Shown: positions 37,139 to 45,130 of the stretch, piece after piece
How positions within the stretch are numbered: the stretch's first letter is position 1
Layout of the letters: each line of letters begins with the position of its first letter
DNA from: Bacteroides clarus YIT 12056
GTDB lineage: Bacteria; Bacteroidota; Bacteroidia; Bacteroidales; Bacteroidaceae
DNA: 64,000 nucleotides
Direction: 5' to 3'
NCBI RefSeq assembly: GCF_900129655.1
Contig: NZ_FQWK01000001.1
Coordinates: forward strand, 434,001-498,000
The notes under the pieces: model-generated
What the model was told of the DNA's origin: nothing
What the model saw: only the letters and a program-made list of their open reading frames with translations
Database searches by the model: none
Program-made: the position numbers and the translations under genes

Positions 37139-38752
37139 ATGAGAAAAAGAAATTATTTTTTGTTAGCACTTGCATCGATGGCATTTGCTGCATGTAGTAA
37201 TGATGATTTTGTAGCGGATGTAGACAATGGAATCATTACTGAACCGACCGGTGATGCATGGGTGGCATTGAATGTCAGACCGCCGTCTTTGGCGTCTACT
37301 CGTGGATTGCACGTACCCGACCATGAAAATGGTACACCTGCCGAAACAGAGATTAAATCTGTTAGAGCCATATTTTTCACATCAGGAGCAAGCCCTACCG
37401 TGACTGCCGATATTGAACTTACTTTGTCGCAGGCGGGAGCAAACGCTTCGGGACAGCCCACCGGAAATGCCGGGGAAGCATTCAAAGTTCCGGCTGCTTC
37501 CAAACGTGTTTTGATTGTAGCCAACGCTTCCAAAGAGTTTAAAGACAAAGCGCCAAGCGGCTGGAGCGGTGGTACTCCTTACGCTACGGTTAACGATGCA
37601 CTCGTTCTTAGCACTGGGAACGGAGTTTTAAGCTTTACCGATGGTTTTATGATGTCTAATGCCAAAGGAGGCTTGGAACCTTCCAAGACCGAAGAACCGG
37701 GATTGGGCGACCCGGTAGACCTGACCCTCTATAAAAATGCGACGGGAGCGGTAGCCAATCCGTTGGTTATTAATATAGACCGTGTGGTTGCAAAAGTCCG
37801 TGTTTTCATCACTAAAGCAAGTGATGTGGCTTCCATCGAAAATGAAGGTTGGCTTTTGAACGCTACCAATACGAAGTTCTATCCGACATCGGAAAGAATC
37901 TCCACTTGGTTTGAACTGAATCCGGCCGGTGGTTTCCGTGCGCCGTTCGACCAGTATAAAAAAGGTTCTTATAGGAAAGACCCTAATTATGACGCTCCGC
38001 ATTCCGGAGTGGATTATACTTACATTACTACCGACCCCGGTACTTGGAATGTATCGAATACCAGTGAATACTGCCTTGAAAATACCCAGGATAAAGCAGG
38101 AAATGTACATGCTTATACCACCCACGTATTGTTGAGAGCCAAGTTTATACCTAAGAAATATAAGAAAGCTGATATGACGGACACCGATGTCCAGGATGCA
38201 ACGGGAGACTGGATGCTGATTGATGGCGGTTACTACACTTTTGCCACTTTAACGGAATGGATTGAAGCCGAATTGAAATATAAATATAGCAAGGCTGTTC
38301 CAACCTCGATAACTACTCCGCTTACTACTGCATATAACAAGTATTTAGGAGCGGATGGAGTAAATGTCGGTGAGGTTACTTTGCCGGATGCCGCTGATGA
38401 TACTGAAATAGGAGACTTGGTGAATAAGTTTACCGGAAAAAGGGCTTCGGTTATTGGCGTTGAGGACAGAGGGAAAACTGTAGGCAGCCTTACGTATTAT
38501 AAAAATGCCTTCAATTATTACAAGATCATGATTAAGCATGATGACACCGACCTGGCGGTGAATGAGCTGGGAGAGTTTGGCGTTGTCCGTAACTCGGTTT
38601 ACGATATTAATGTCAACAAATTCAATAATCCTGGCTATCCCGACGTGCCCAAACCGGATCCGGGTGAGGAAGATGAAGACGAGGACGGTTGGCTGTCAAT
38701 CAAGATTAATGTGAATCCTTGGACTTGGTATACTCAGACAGAGGAACTGTGA
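37139..38752 (+). CDS. Mfa1-family major fimbrial subunit
   Basis: The 537-residue pre-fimbrillin has a lipoprotein signal (lipobox F-A-A-C at residues 16-19) and an N-terminal domain with an Arg-containing site, S-T-R-G-L-H (near residues 53-58). In related Porphyromonas subunits such an Arg site is cleaved to release the donor-strand groove. The fold has the two-domain shape of FimA/Mfa1 proteins (VRAIFFTSG, VLIVANASKEF, VVAKVRVFIT). The C-terminus NVNPWTWYTQTEEL is the characteristic strand that swaps into the next subunit. It precedes the Mfa2 anchor gene in the usual order. Confidence 0.9.
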   Translation: MRKRNYFLLALASMAFAACSNDDFVADVDNGIITEPTGDAWVALNVRPPSLASTRGLHVPDHENGTPAETEIKSVRAIFFTSGASPTVTADIELTLSQAGANASGQPTGNAGEAFKVPAASKRVLIVANASKEFKDKAPSGWSGGTPYATVNDALVLSTGNGVLSFTDGFMMSNAKGGLEPSKTEEPGLGDPVDLTLYKNATGAVANPLVINIDRVVAKVRVFITKASDVASIENEGWLLNATNTKFYPTSERISTWFELNPAGGFRAPFDQYKKGSYRKDPNYDAPHSGVDYTYITTDPGTWNVSNTSEYCLENTQDKAGNVHAYTTHVLLRAKFIPKKYKKADMTDTDVQDATGDWMLIDGGYYTFATLTEWIEAELKYKYSKAVPTSITTPLTTAYNKYLGADGVNVGEVTLPDAADDTEIGDLVNKFTGKRASVIGVEDRGKTVGSLTYYKNAFNYYKIMIKHDDTDLAVNELGEFGVVRNSVYDINVNKFNNPGYPDVPKPDPGEEDEDEDGWLSIKINVNPWTWYTQTEEL

Positions 38753-38882
38753 CGACAGCTTGGTAAAGCAATCTTCATACTGTATAAAGGTAGGGAGGAG
38801 AGAACTTCTCCCATACTTTTATCTTGATGGGAAGGTTCTCGGAAGATTCTCAAGAAATTTGAAAATGGTAAAAAAGGAAAAT

Positions 38883-39842
38883 ATGAAACAGGGAATACTT
38901 GTGCGTTACATGGTTACCGGGATGCTTATCGTTACTTCGTGGATGATAACTTCTTGCAATAGCTTCAATGAACATTTGCCGGAATGCCGTTTGTTTGTCA
39001 AATTCAAATATGATTATAATATGCTTTTTACAGATGCGTTTCATACGCAGGTGGATAAAGTGGAGCTTTATGTGTTTGACAAGGAGGGGTTGTTCTTATT
39101 TAAGCAGATGGAAGAAGGTGATGCTCTGTCAACGGGTAATTACCGGATGGAAGTAGAACTGTCTGTCGGTGAGTACCAATTTATGGCATGGGCAGGCGCA
39201 CGTGGTTCGTATGATATCGTTTCTTTGATTCCGGGAGTCTCTTCTATTACAGAGTTGAGATTACAATTAAAACGGGAAGAATCCTTGATTGTTCTGCATG
39301 AGTTGGAGCCGCTTTGGTATGGTGAGATTCATAATATTGCGTTTACAGGAACAGATAATCAGGTGGAGACTATTAATTTGATAAAGGATACCAATAAAGT
39401 AAGGTTTATATTCCAGGGGTACTCGGATGATAGCTGGAAACTGAATGTGGAGGATTATGATTACGAAATCATAGAATCCAACGGGCATTTGGGACATGAT
39501 AATTCATTGTTGGATGATGATGTCCTGAGCTTCCGTCCGTATCATATGGAGCAAAGAAACCCTTCGGCGGCCGCTGTTGAGTTGAATACGATGCGATTGA
39601 TGTCGGATCGTCAAACCCGTTTTGTCGTGACTGAAAAAAATACAAGGAAAAAGGTGTTTAACATAAATCTGATTGATTATCTGGCAATGACGGATATGGA
39701 AGGCAACAATTGGGGAGTGCAAGAATATCTTGACCGTCAGGATGAGTATAAAATAGTCTTTTTCTTTTCCGAACCATGGCATGCCGTCCAAATTAATATC
39801 AATGGCTGGACTCATTATATTCAGCCGGAGGAAGAGATGTAG
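38883..39842 (+). CDS. FimB/Mfa2-family fimbrial anchor subunit
   Basis: I choose the ATG at 38883, preceded by AAAAGGAAAAT, because it gives a lipoprotein signal ending I-T-S-C. The longest frame from a TTG at 38760 adds an unlikely leader. The 319-residue protein has the Mfa2 signature: CRLFVKFKYDYN, VDKVELYVFDKEG, GEYQFMAWAG and a terminal ININGWTHYIQPEEEM. Mfa2 proteins anchor the fimbria in the outer membrane and limit its length. It is the last gene of the operon; a perfect 16-bp bidirectional terminator follows. Confidence 0.9.
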   Translation: MKQGILVRYMVTGMLIVTSWMITSCNSFNEHLPECRLFVKFKYDYNMLFTDAFHTQVDKVELYVFDKEGLFLFKQMEEGDALSTGNYRMEVELSVGEYQFMAWAGARGSYDIVSLIPGVSSITELRLQLKREESLIVLHELEPLWYGEIHNIAFTGTDNQVETINLIKDTNKVRFIFQGYSDDSWKLNVEDYDYEIIESNGHLGHDNSLLDDDVLSFRPYHMEQRNPSAAAVELNTMRLMSDRQTRFVVTEKNTRKKVFNINLIDYLAMTDMEGNNWGVQEYLDRQDEYKIVFFFSEPWHAVQININGWTHYIQPEEEM

Positions 39843-39867
39843 ATACGGGACAAGATGACTTATTGCT

Positions 39868-39905
39868 CAAAAGGGTAAACCGGCATATCCCGGTTTACCC
39901 TTTTG
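39868..39905. terminator. Bidirectional terminator after the fimbrial operon
   Basis: CAAAAGGGTAAACCGG (39868-39883) pairs perfectly with CCGGTTTACCCTTTTG (39890-39905) around a 6-nt loop. The stem ends in A and T runs on either side, so it can end both the fimbrial transcript and the convergent regulator gene. Confidence 0.9.
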
Positions 39906-39924
39906 AACGTTTATTCGAGTGCAG

Positions 39925-40887
39925 CTATAAAGTTTCGATTATCCTCCTTTGCCTTTCAAGGAAAGCGATGCGTTGTGCTTCTCCGCTTCCAGAAATAAGT
40001 GTGGAATGCCTTTTCAAAGATTGTATCCAGTCCTTTTGCATTTGGCAGATATGCGGATTTTGCGAATCCATGAAATTGATGGAATATACTCTGAAGAGAC
40101 TGATTTGGAAATCTTTTTTCGTTATATAGCTGTATGTTGCCTCAAAATTTATATTTGATAAATAGATGGAGGCTTCATGACCGTTGTTGAATTGTCCCTT
40201 GACGGACAGCCTTTCCAGTTCGGTGAGTAACTGTAACAGTTCCTCCTTTAGATGGATGCCGTCATTGGCTGAGATTAGGTTTAGTTCGGCAAAGTACTTT
40301 ATTTCTTTCACGAGTGAATGGAATATGTCCGTATCCCATATGAAATAGGTCTTTCCGCATCTTTTCATGCTGTTGCTTAACTCATTATGAGCGGCCACGA
40401 TTTTTTCCTGAACCTGCATTTCCGCTAAGGAATTCGGCGTTTTTATCTTTTCATACTGATACATCCAGTGGCATAACCTGAATTTGGAAAGATATTCATA
40501 GGAAGAGTAGAGAGTGAAAGGAATCGTGTTGGAAGCTGTATATATTTCGGTACTGCTATCTCCTTTTACGAAGTTGAAAACCTGCAGGTAATGTTCTATA
40601 ATTTCATTATAGCTTTTAAACAAGTCCGGTGAGAGTAACAAGTTTACATCGAATGTGGCGCGGTTAGGAAGGTGATTTCCTATTATCTGGTCGATGGAAA
40701 TCCCGAAATTACAGGAAATCATTGCTATCTCATCGAAAGTGAACGCGACTTCTCCGCGCAGCCTGCGGTAAACGGACTCTTTTCCCATACATAGGGTATC
40801 TGCCAGATAATTGGCCAAATTCTGTCCGTGGGGTATTCTCTCTTTCATTTCATCAATCAGGTTTGTTACAATATAGTTCTTATTCAT
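39925..40887 (-). CDS. HTH-type regulator, paralogue 1
   Basis: The 320-residue protein has an N-terminal HTH (about residues 20-70): NLANYLADTLCMGKESVYRRLRGEVAFTFDEIAMIS, followed by NFGISIDQIIG. This resembles XRE-like or Cro-like DNA-binding folds. The remaining 250 residues are helical with conserved motifs shared with the paralogue upstream (LSKFRL, WMYQ, IYLSNINFEATYSY, EWIQSLKR/KK, LISGSGE / LISESGE, QRI). The C-terminal family name is not known to me. It ends at the shared terminator with the fimbrial operon, so it may regulate fimbriae, but that is inferred from position only. Confidence 0.75.
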   Translation of the reverse strand: MNKNYIVTNLIDEMKERIPHGQNLANYLADTLCMGKESVYRRLRGEVAFTFDEIAMISCNFGISIDQIIGNHLPNRATFDVNLLLSPDLFKSYNEIIEHYLQVFNFVKGDSSTEIYTASNTIPFTLYSSYEYLSKFRLCHWMYQYEKIKTPNSLAEMQVQEKIVAAHNELSNSMKRCGKTYFIWDTDIFHSLVKEIKYFAELNLISANDGIHLKEELLQLLTELERLSVKGQFNNGHEASIYLSNINFEATYSYITKKDFQISLFRVYSINFMDSQNPHICQMQKDWIQSLKRHSTLISGSGEAQRIAFLERQRRIIETL

Positions 40888-40947
40888 AATTCACTTCCCA
40901 TATTTAGTTATTAATTCGAGACTTGGCATAAAGATTTGTGGTATCTG

Positions 40948-40955
40948 CAAATATA
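40948..40955 (-). promoter_or_regulatory. Probable -7 element of HTH paralogue 1
   Basis: CAAATATA on the plus strand reads TATATTTG on the minus strand, 60 nt before the ATG. No clear -33 element accompanies it. Confidence 0.45.
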
Positions 40956-41051
40956 GAATTAGATGATGAAACATTGGTGAACTATATCATGTATGGAGGA
41001 TGGTGTCTTTTTCTATTTGAAAGGATTGGAAGGATAAAACATTGTCGAATG

Positions 41052-41083
41052 AAAAAGACAGGTAGAAATTCTATCTGTCTTTC
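41052..41083 (-). terminator. Terminator after HTH paralogue 2
   Basis: The minus strand reads AAAGACAGATAGAA, then TTCTACCTGTCTTT, and continues into a T-run (plus-strand AAAAA at 41052-41056). The stem has one wobble pair. It lies 52 nt after the stop codon of the gene at 41135-42094, so the two paralogues are probably separate units. Confidence 0.75.
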
Positions 41084-41134
41084 ATTATCAGACACATTTG
41101 AGGTTTGGTTTTTCAGATTTCGGCAAACAGGGAA

Positions 41135-42094
41135 TTAAAGTGCGTTGATAATTTCCCTTTGCTTTTTAAAAAACAGGATACGCTGCATCTCACCGCTTTC
41201 CGATATCAGGGTGGAGAACTTCTTTAATGATTGAATCCATTCTTTGAAATCGCCGAACATTTCATTGTCTTGCGTTGTGATAGAATTAATGGCATATACT
41301 CTAATCATACTTAAGTGCATGGAAGTTGTTTCCAGATAACTGTAAGTCGCTTCAAAGTTTATATTGGATATATAGATTCTTATATCATTACCGGTCTCGG
41401 ATTTTCCCCGGCCGGCGAGTTCTTCCAGTTCGTCAATCAATAAAAGCGTCTCTTCTTTGATGTTGTCTTTATTTTCCTCTGACAGTAAATGGATATCCGA
41501 GAAATACTGAATATCGTTTACCAGATTACTGAAAATCATTTTATCCCAGATGTAATCTCTGGAATGTATGTGAGATGTCATTCGGGTAAATTCTCTTTGT
41601 ACGTTGATGAGCTTTTGGGGTATTTCCAGTTCATCGAAATGCTTGCATCTCATGCTTTCGTTTTGGTACATCCATTTGAATAGCCTGAATTTGGAAAGTA
41701 TATCGTGCTTCATTGAAAGAGTCAGTGGAATGATGTTCGATGAAGTTCCCATTTCCGAACTCGTATCCCCTTTTATGGTATGGAACAGTTTCACGTATCG
41801 GTCGAGAATTGTGAAATAAGTCTCGAAAGGGTTCTGATAGTCTACGATATTCATGTCGAATACGGCATTTTCCCGGAAACTCGTTCCTATAATGGTATCC
41901 AGGGATATACCTAATTTCCTTGATAGGATAGCCGCTTCGGCCAACGTAAAGGGTACTTCGCCTCTTAAACGGCGATAGGTGGCTTCTTTCCCTATATAAA
42001 GAATATCCATTAAAGTGTTTGCCAAATTATCTTTTTGCGGAAGTTTGGTTTTGACAGCTTCAATGATTCCTGTGCTTAGCTCGTCTGTAATCAT
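41135..42094 (-). CDS. HTH-type regulator, paralogue 2
   Basis: The 319-residue protein aligns end to end with the gene 247 nt downstream on the same strand. Its HTH region is NLANTLMDILYIGKEATYRRLRGEVPFTLAEAAILS, then KLGISLDTIIG. Shared C-terminal blocks include LSKFRLFKWMYQ, YISNINFEATYSYLE and LISESGEMQRI. The pair looks like a tandem duplication that has diverged. An array of 22-bp-spaced palindromes lies about 120 bp before its start codon and could be its own operator or that of a divergent gene. The exact family is not recognised. Confidence 0.75.
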   Translation of the reverse strand: MITDELSTGIIEAVKTKLPQKDNLANTLMDILYIGKEATYRRLRGEVPFTLAEAAILSRKLGISLDTIIGTSFRENAVFDMNIVDYQNPFETYFTILDRYVKLFHTIKGDTSSEMGTSSNIIPLTLSMKHDILSKFRLFKWMYQNESMRCKHFDELEIPQKLINVQREFTRMTSHIHSRDYIWDKMIFSNLVNDIQYFSDIHLLSEENKDNIKEETLLLIDELEELAGRGKSETGNDIRIYISNINFEATYSYLETTSMHLSMIRVYAINSITTQDNEMFGDFKEWIQSLKKFSTLISESGEMQRILFFKKQREIINAL

Positions 42095-42215
42095 GATTTT
42101 TGTGAGTTATATATTTATATGATTATCCCTGTTTATACCTCTGGATGAGAACCGGTATGATTTAGGATGTTTCCTTTGCTGCATCTGCCAAGCTCTTCCC
42201 TATGGTGATTGACTG

Positions 42216-42303
42216 TTAAAAGGCTTTTAGATTGATATTAAAAGGCTTTCAATACTATATTATAAGGCTTTTAATATCATATTGTAAGGCTTCTAATAAT
42301 ATC
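42216..42303. repeat. Four TAAAAGGCTTTTA-like elements at exact 22-bp period
   Basis: Elements beginning TTAAAAGGCTTTTAG, TTAAAAGGCTTTCAA, TTATAAGGCTTTTAA and TTGTAAGGCTTCTAA start at 42216, 42238, 42260 and 42282. Each is a short imperfect palindrome around a central G (AAG-G-CTT), and the spacers are AT-rich. The core is unrelated to that of the array at 3263, but the 22-bp period is identical. The array lies between HTH paralogue 2 (minus) and the plus-strand genes starting at 42454 or 42627. Confidence 0.85.
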
Positions 42304-42453
42304 TCAGCCGTAAGTGTATCTTATCTTCCATCTGCCTTTTTCTCGTTTAAAGGGTATTTACTGCGGAGAATCATATATGATTTATCTATTTAACACTTAT
42401 CTCATCAGTCTTGTTTCGAAATATGCAACATATCTATTAAGTCTGACGAATTA

Positions 42454-42612
42454 ATGAACTCCGGAATCAATATTCATGGAATGTTCGCTATCAGAAAAAA
42501 GAGAGGCTGGAAAGACATTCTTTTAGCCATGGAACTTTATCGGCTGTGGAGTAATTTTGCCATGCAGCCCGGAAGACCGTATAGGTGGGATGGGTATGGA
42601 AAATATCATTAA
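42454..42612 (+). CDS. Small open reading frame (52 aa), possible gene
   Basis: This ATG-to-TAA frame encodes a basic, aromatic-rich peptide with KKRGWKDILLAMELYRLW and a C-terminal RPYRWDGYGKYH. It ends 14 nt before the next gene's likely start at 42627, which is compatible with co-transcription. It has no signal peptide and I recognise no family. It could be a chance frame in a long intergenic region. Confidence 0.3.
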   Translation: MNSGINIHGMFAIRKKRGWKDILLAMELYRLWSNFAMQPGRPYRWDGYGKYH

Positions 42613-42626
42613 AGAGTGTGGTAAAT

Positions 42627-43010
42627 ATGGAGAAGATACTGAATACACCGTTTATAAAAGATATATATGATCCTTTGACAGGTTCTCACGACGGTACTAT
42701 TACCCCGAGTGCGCCTATTGTAGTGACCGGTGAGAATTTGCGTTTATCCGCTTTGGAGGAAATTGTGTTAGGACTTGCCCCGCTTGAAAATAGCGGTTGT
42801 CCGATACAAATCAGTCATGTCTGTAAATATACGGATACGCAATTGTTGGTCGTTCTTCCCAATTTGGATCCGGGTACATATTCTCCGGTGTTACAAGTAT
42901 ATGAGGCGGGGAAGCTGGTGCTTGTTTATGTTTTTCCGGTGGTATGGAGAGTTTGCAGGGAGGGTGATGTTGATTATTCGATTAGATATTACCGCAATAA
43001 GATTATTTGA
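42627..43010 (+). CDS. Small Ig-like protein, DUF4469-like
   Basis: From the ATG at 42627 (a longer frame starts at 42585) the protein is 127 residues. It contains FIKDIYDPLTGSHDGTITPSAPIVVTGENLRL, then LVVLPNLDPGTYSPVLQVYE, matching the pattern of the DUF4469 Ig-like domain found at the C-terminus of some Bacteroides HU-like proteins (D-x-x-G-x-x-x-D-G-T-I-T-P, V-x-G-x-N-L-x-L, P-x-L-x-x-G-T-Y). No HU domain is present. It has no signal peptide, so it is cytoplasmic. It lies 60 nt before the 5-alpha-reductase-like gene; a functional link is not evident. Confidence 0.55.
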   Translation: MEKILNTPFIKDIYDPLTGSHDGTITPSAPIVVTGENLRLSALEEIVLGLAPLENSGCPIQISHVCKYTDTQLLVVLPNLDPGTYSPVLQVYEAGKLVLVYVFPVVWRVCREGDVDYSIRYYRNKII

Positions 43011-43042
43011 ACGGCATTGATACCGGTTTCGTGAGTTTTCCG

Positions 43043-43050
43043 TATATTTG
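43043..43050 (+). promoter_or_regulatory. Probable -7 element of the reductase cluster
   Basis: TATATTTG lies 21 nt before the ATG at 43071, between the Ig-like gene and the cluster, suggesting the cluster has its own promoter. The -33 region (TTGA near 43017) is weak. Confidence 0.55.
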
Positions 43051-43070
43051 TTGCACTTAAATTGAATAAT

Positions 43071-43844
43071 ATGAGTCAACAAACATTTCAAGTGTTCCTA
43101 TGTGCGATGGGCTTAACGGCTCTTTTCGTTTTTATTGCGCTTTATTTCATTAAGGCCGGTTATGGAATGTTTCGTACAGCTTCGTGGGGTGTATCTATTG
43201 ATAACAAGTTAGCCTGGATATTGATGGAGTCTCCCGTTTTCTTTGTGATGTTGATTCTTTGGGCGTATAGTGGAACGGGTACTGCCGTACCGGAATTTAT
43301 TTTTCTGTTGTTATTTTTGCTGCACTATTTTCAGCGTTCGTTTATCTTTCCGCTATTATTAAAAGGTAAGTCCCGCATGCCGGTCGCCATCATGGCGATG
43401 GGTATTGTTTTTAATCTGCTGAACGGGATAATGCAGGCGGGCGGAATTTTCTATTTCACCGTAGAAGGGCAGCAATATGCTGCCGGCTGGCACTATTTCC
43501 TTTCTTTTCGGGGGATTGGGGGATTATTGCTGTTTTTCATAGGAATGGGGATAAACCTGCATTCCGATTATGTGATACGCCATTTGCGTAAGCCCGGTGA
43601 TACAAGACATTATCTTCCGAATAAAGGCCTTTATCGATATATCACGTCCGCCAACTATTTCGGTGAGTTGGTGGAATGGGTGGGATTTGCAGTGCTGACG
43701 GCTTCTCCGGCTGCCTGGGTTTTTGTGTGGTGGACATTTGCCAATTTGGTACCCCGCGCAGATGCGATTAACAAACACTATCGTGCGGAATTTGGTGTTG
43801 AGGCCGTAGGAAAAAGAAAATGTATTATACCTTTTGTATATTAA
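43071..43844 (+). CDS. Steroid 5-alpha-reductase family membrane protein
   Basis: I use the ATG at 43071 rather than a TTG 9 nt upstream. The 257-residue protein has several membrane helices and the C-terminal NADPH-binding signature of 3-oxo-5-alpha-steroid 4-dehydrogenases: DYVIRHLRKPGDTRHYLPNKGLYRYITSANYFGELVEWVGFA, then a terminal Y-R-A-E-F-G. The family saturates the delta-4 double bond of 3-oxo-steroids to the 5-alpha product. It is 12 nt upstream of an old-yellow-enzyme-like gene and in the same operon as a short-chain dehydrogenase. Homologous three-enzyme sets in gut Bacteroidales act on 3-oxo-delta-4 bile acids, so that substrate is the best guess. Confidence 0.85.
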   Translation: MSQQTFQVFLCAMGLTALFVFIALYFIKAGYGMFRTASWGVSIDNKLAWILMESPVFFVMLILWAYSGTGTAVPEFIFLLLFLLHYFQRSFIFPLLLKGKSRMPVAIMAMGIVFNLLNGIMQAGGIFYFTVEGQQYAAGWHYFLSFRGIGGLLLFFIGMGINLHSDYVIRHLRKPGDTRHYLPNKGLYRYITSANYFGELVEWVGFAVLTASPAAWVFVWWTFANLVPRADAINKHYRAEFGVEAVGKRKCIIPFVY

Positions 43845-43856
43845 AGATAAGGAATA

Positions 43857-45083
43857 ATGGGAAACTCAAAATTATTCACACCGGTCACTTTCGGACCGCT
43901 GACTTTACGCAACCGTACCATCCGTTCGGCCGCTTTTGAGAGTATGTGTCCGGGCAATGCGCCTTCGGATATGCTGCTCGACTATCATCGCTCGGTCGCG
44001 GCGGGCGGTATCGGTATGACTACCGTGGCTTATGCCGCCGTTACCCGGAGCGGCCTTTCTTTTGACCGCCAGTTGTGGATGCGTCCTGAAATCATTCCGG
44101 GACTTCGCAAGCTGACTGATGCGATACACGCGGAGGGCGCTGCTGCCGGCATTCAGTTGGGGCATTGCGGGAATATGTCGCATAAAAGTATTTGCGGATG
44201 TACTCCTGTCGGTGCAAGCGGTGGCTTTAACCTGTATTCACCCACTTTTGTACGAGGGCTGCGTGCCGATGAATTGCCGGAGATGGCGCATGCCTACGGG
44301 CGTTCGGTGAATCTGGCGCGTGAGGCGGGGTTTGATGCTGTGGAAATCCATGCGGGGCATGGTTATCTTATCAGCCAGTTCCTTTCACCCTCTACCAATC
44401 ATCGTAAAGATGAATTCGGCGGTTCGTTGCAGAACCGTATGCGTTTTATGGATATGGTAATGGAGGAGGTGATGAAGGCTGCCGGCAGTGATATGGCGGT
44501 ACTTGTGAAGATGAACATGCGTGACGGATTCCGGGGTGGTATGGAGATGGACGAAACGATGCAGGTGGCCAAGCGTCTCGAACAGTCGGGAGCGCACGGG
44601 CTGGTGCTGAGTGGCGGGTTTGTAAGCAAAGCCCCTATGTATGTGATGCGCGGGGAAATGCCGATTCGCAGCATGACGCATTATATGACGTGCTGGTGGT
44701 TGAAGTACGGAGTACGCATGGCAGGTAAGTGGATGATACCCGCTGTGCCGTTTAAAGAAGCCTATTTCCTGGAAGATGCCTTGAAGTTCCGTGCGGAGTT
44801 GAAGATGCCGTTGATATACGTAGGCGGACTGGTGTCGCGTTCCAAAATAGACGAGGTTTTGGACGATGGTTTTGATGCCGTACAAATGGCGCGTGCGCTA
44901 CTTAATGAACCGGGCTTTGTGAACCGTATGCGTGATGAGGAGAACGCGCGCTGTAATTGCAGGCATAGCAACTATTGTATAGCACGGATGTACTCCATTG
45001 AAATGGCTTGTCATCAGCATTTGGGCGAGGAGCTTCCGGCTTGCTTGAAGCGGGAGATTGAGAGAATAGAAGCGAAAGGGTGA
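43857..45083 (+). CDS. NADH:flavin oxidoreductase, old-yellow-enzyme family (5-beta-reductase candidate)
   Basis: The 408-residue TIM-barrel protein starts LFTPVTFGPLTLRNRTIRSAAFE, the FMN-binding start of the family, and has GIQLGHCGNMS, AREAGFDAVEIHAGHGYLISQFLSPSTN and the FGGSLQNRMRF block. Near the C-terminus are four Cys residues (R-C-N-C-R-H-S-N-Y-C-I, and a later one), in the place where BaiCD/2,4-dienoyl-CoA-reductase relatives bind a 4Fe-4S cluster. The protein ends soon after and lacks the C-terminal FAD/NAD domain of those relatives. Context with a 5-alpha-reductase and an SDR suggests delta-4-3-ketosteroid 5-beta-reduction; this is inference. Confidence 0.85.
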   Translation: MGNSKLFTPVTFGPLTLRNRTIRSAAFESMCPGNAPSDMLLDYHRSVAAGGIGMTTVAYAAVTRSGLSFDRQLWMRPEIIPGLRKLTDAIHAEGAAAGIQLGHCGNMSHKSICGCTPVGASGGFNLYSPTFVRGLRADELPEMAHAYGRSVNLAREAGFDAVEIHAGHGYLISQFLSPSTNHRKDEFGGSLQNRMRFMDMVMEEVMKAAGSDMAVLVKMNMRDGFRGGMEMDETMQVAKRLEQSGAHGLVLSGGFVSKAPMYVMRGEMPIRSMTHYMTCWWLKYGVRMAGKWMIPAVPFKEAYFLEDALKFRAELKMPLIYVGGLVSRSKIDEVLDDGFDAVQMARALLNEPGFVNRMRDEENARCNCRHSNYCIARMYSIEMACHQHLGEELPACLKREIERIEAKG

Positions 45084-45130
45084 TTACCGTCTTCTTGGAT
45101 TTTGTAATTTATAATTTGTAACAGATAAAC

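Noticed and set aside
40938-41138. 66-codon plus-strand frame between the HTH genes
   Set aside because: It overlaps the predicted terminator of the second HTH gene, has no family features and starts at no clear promoter.
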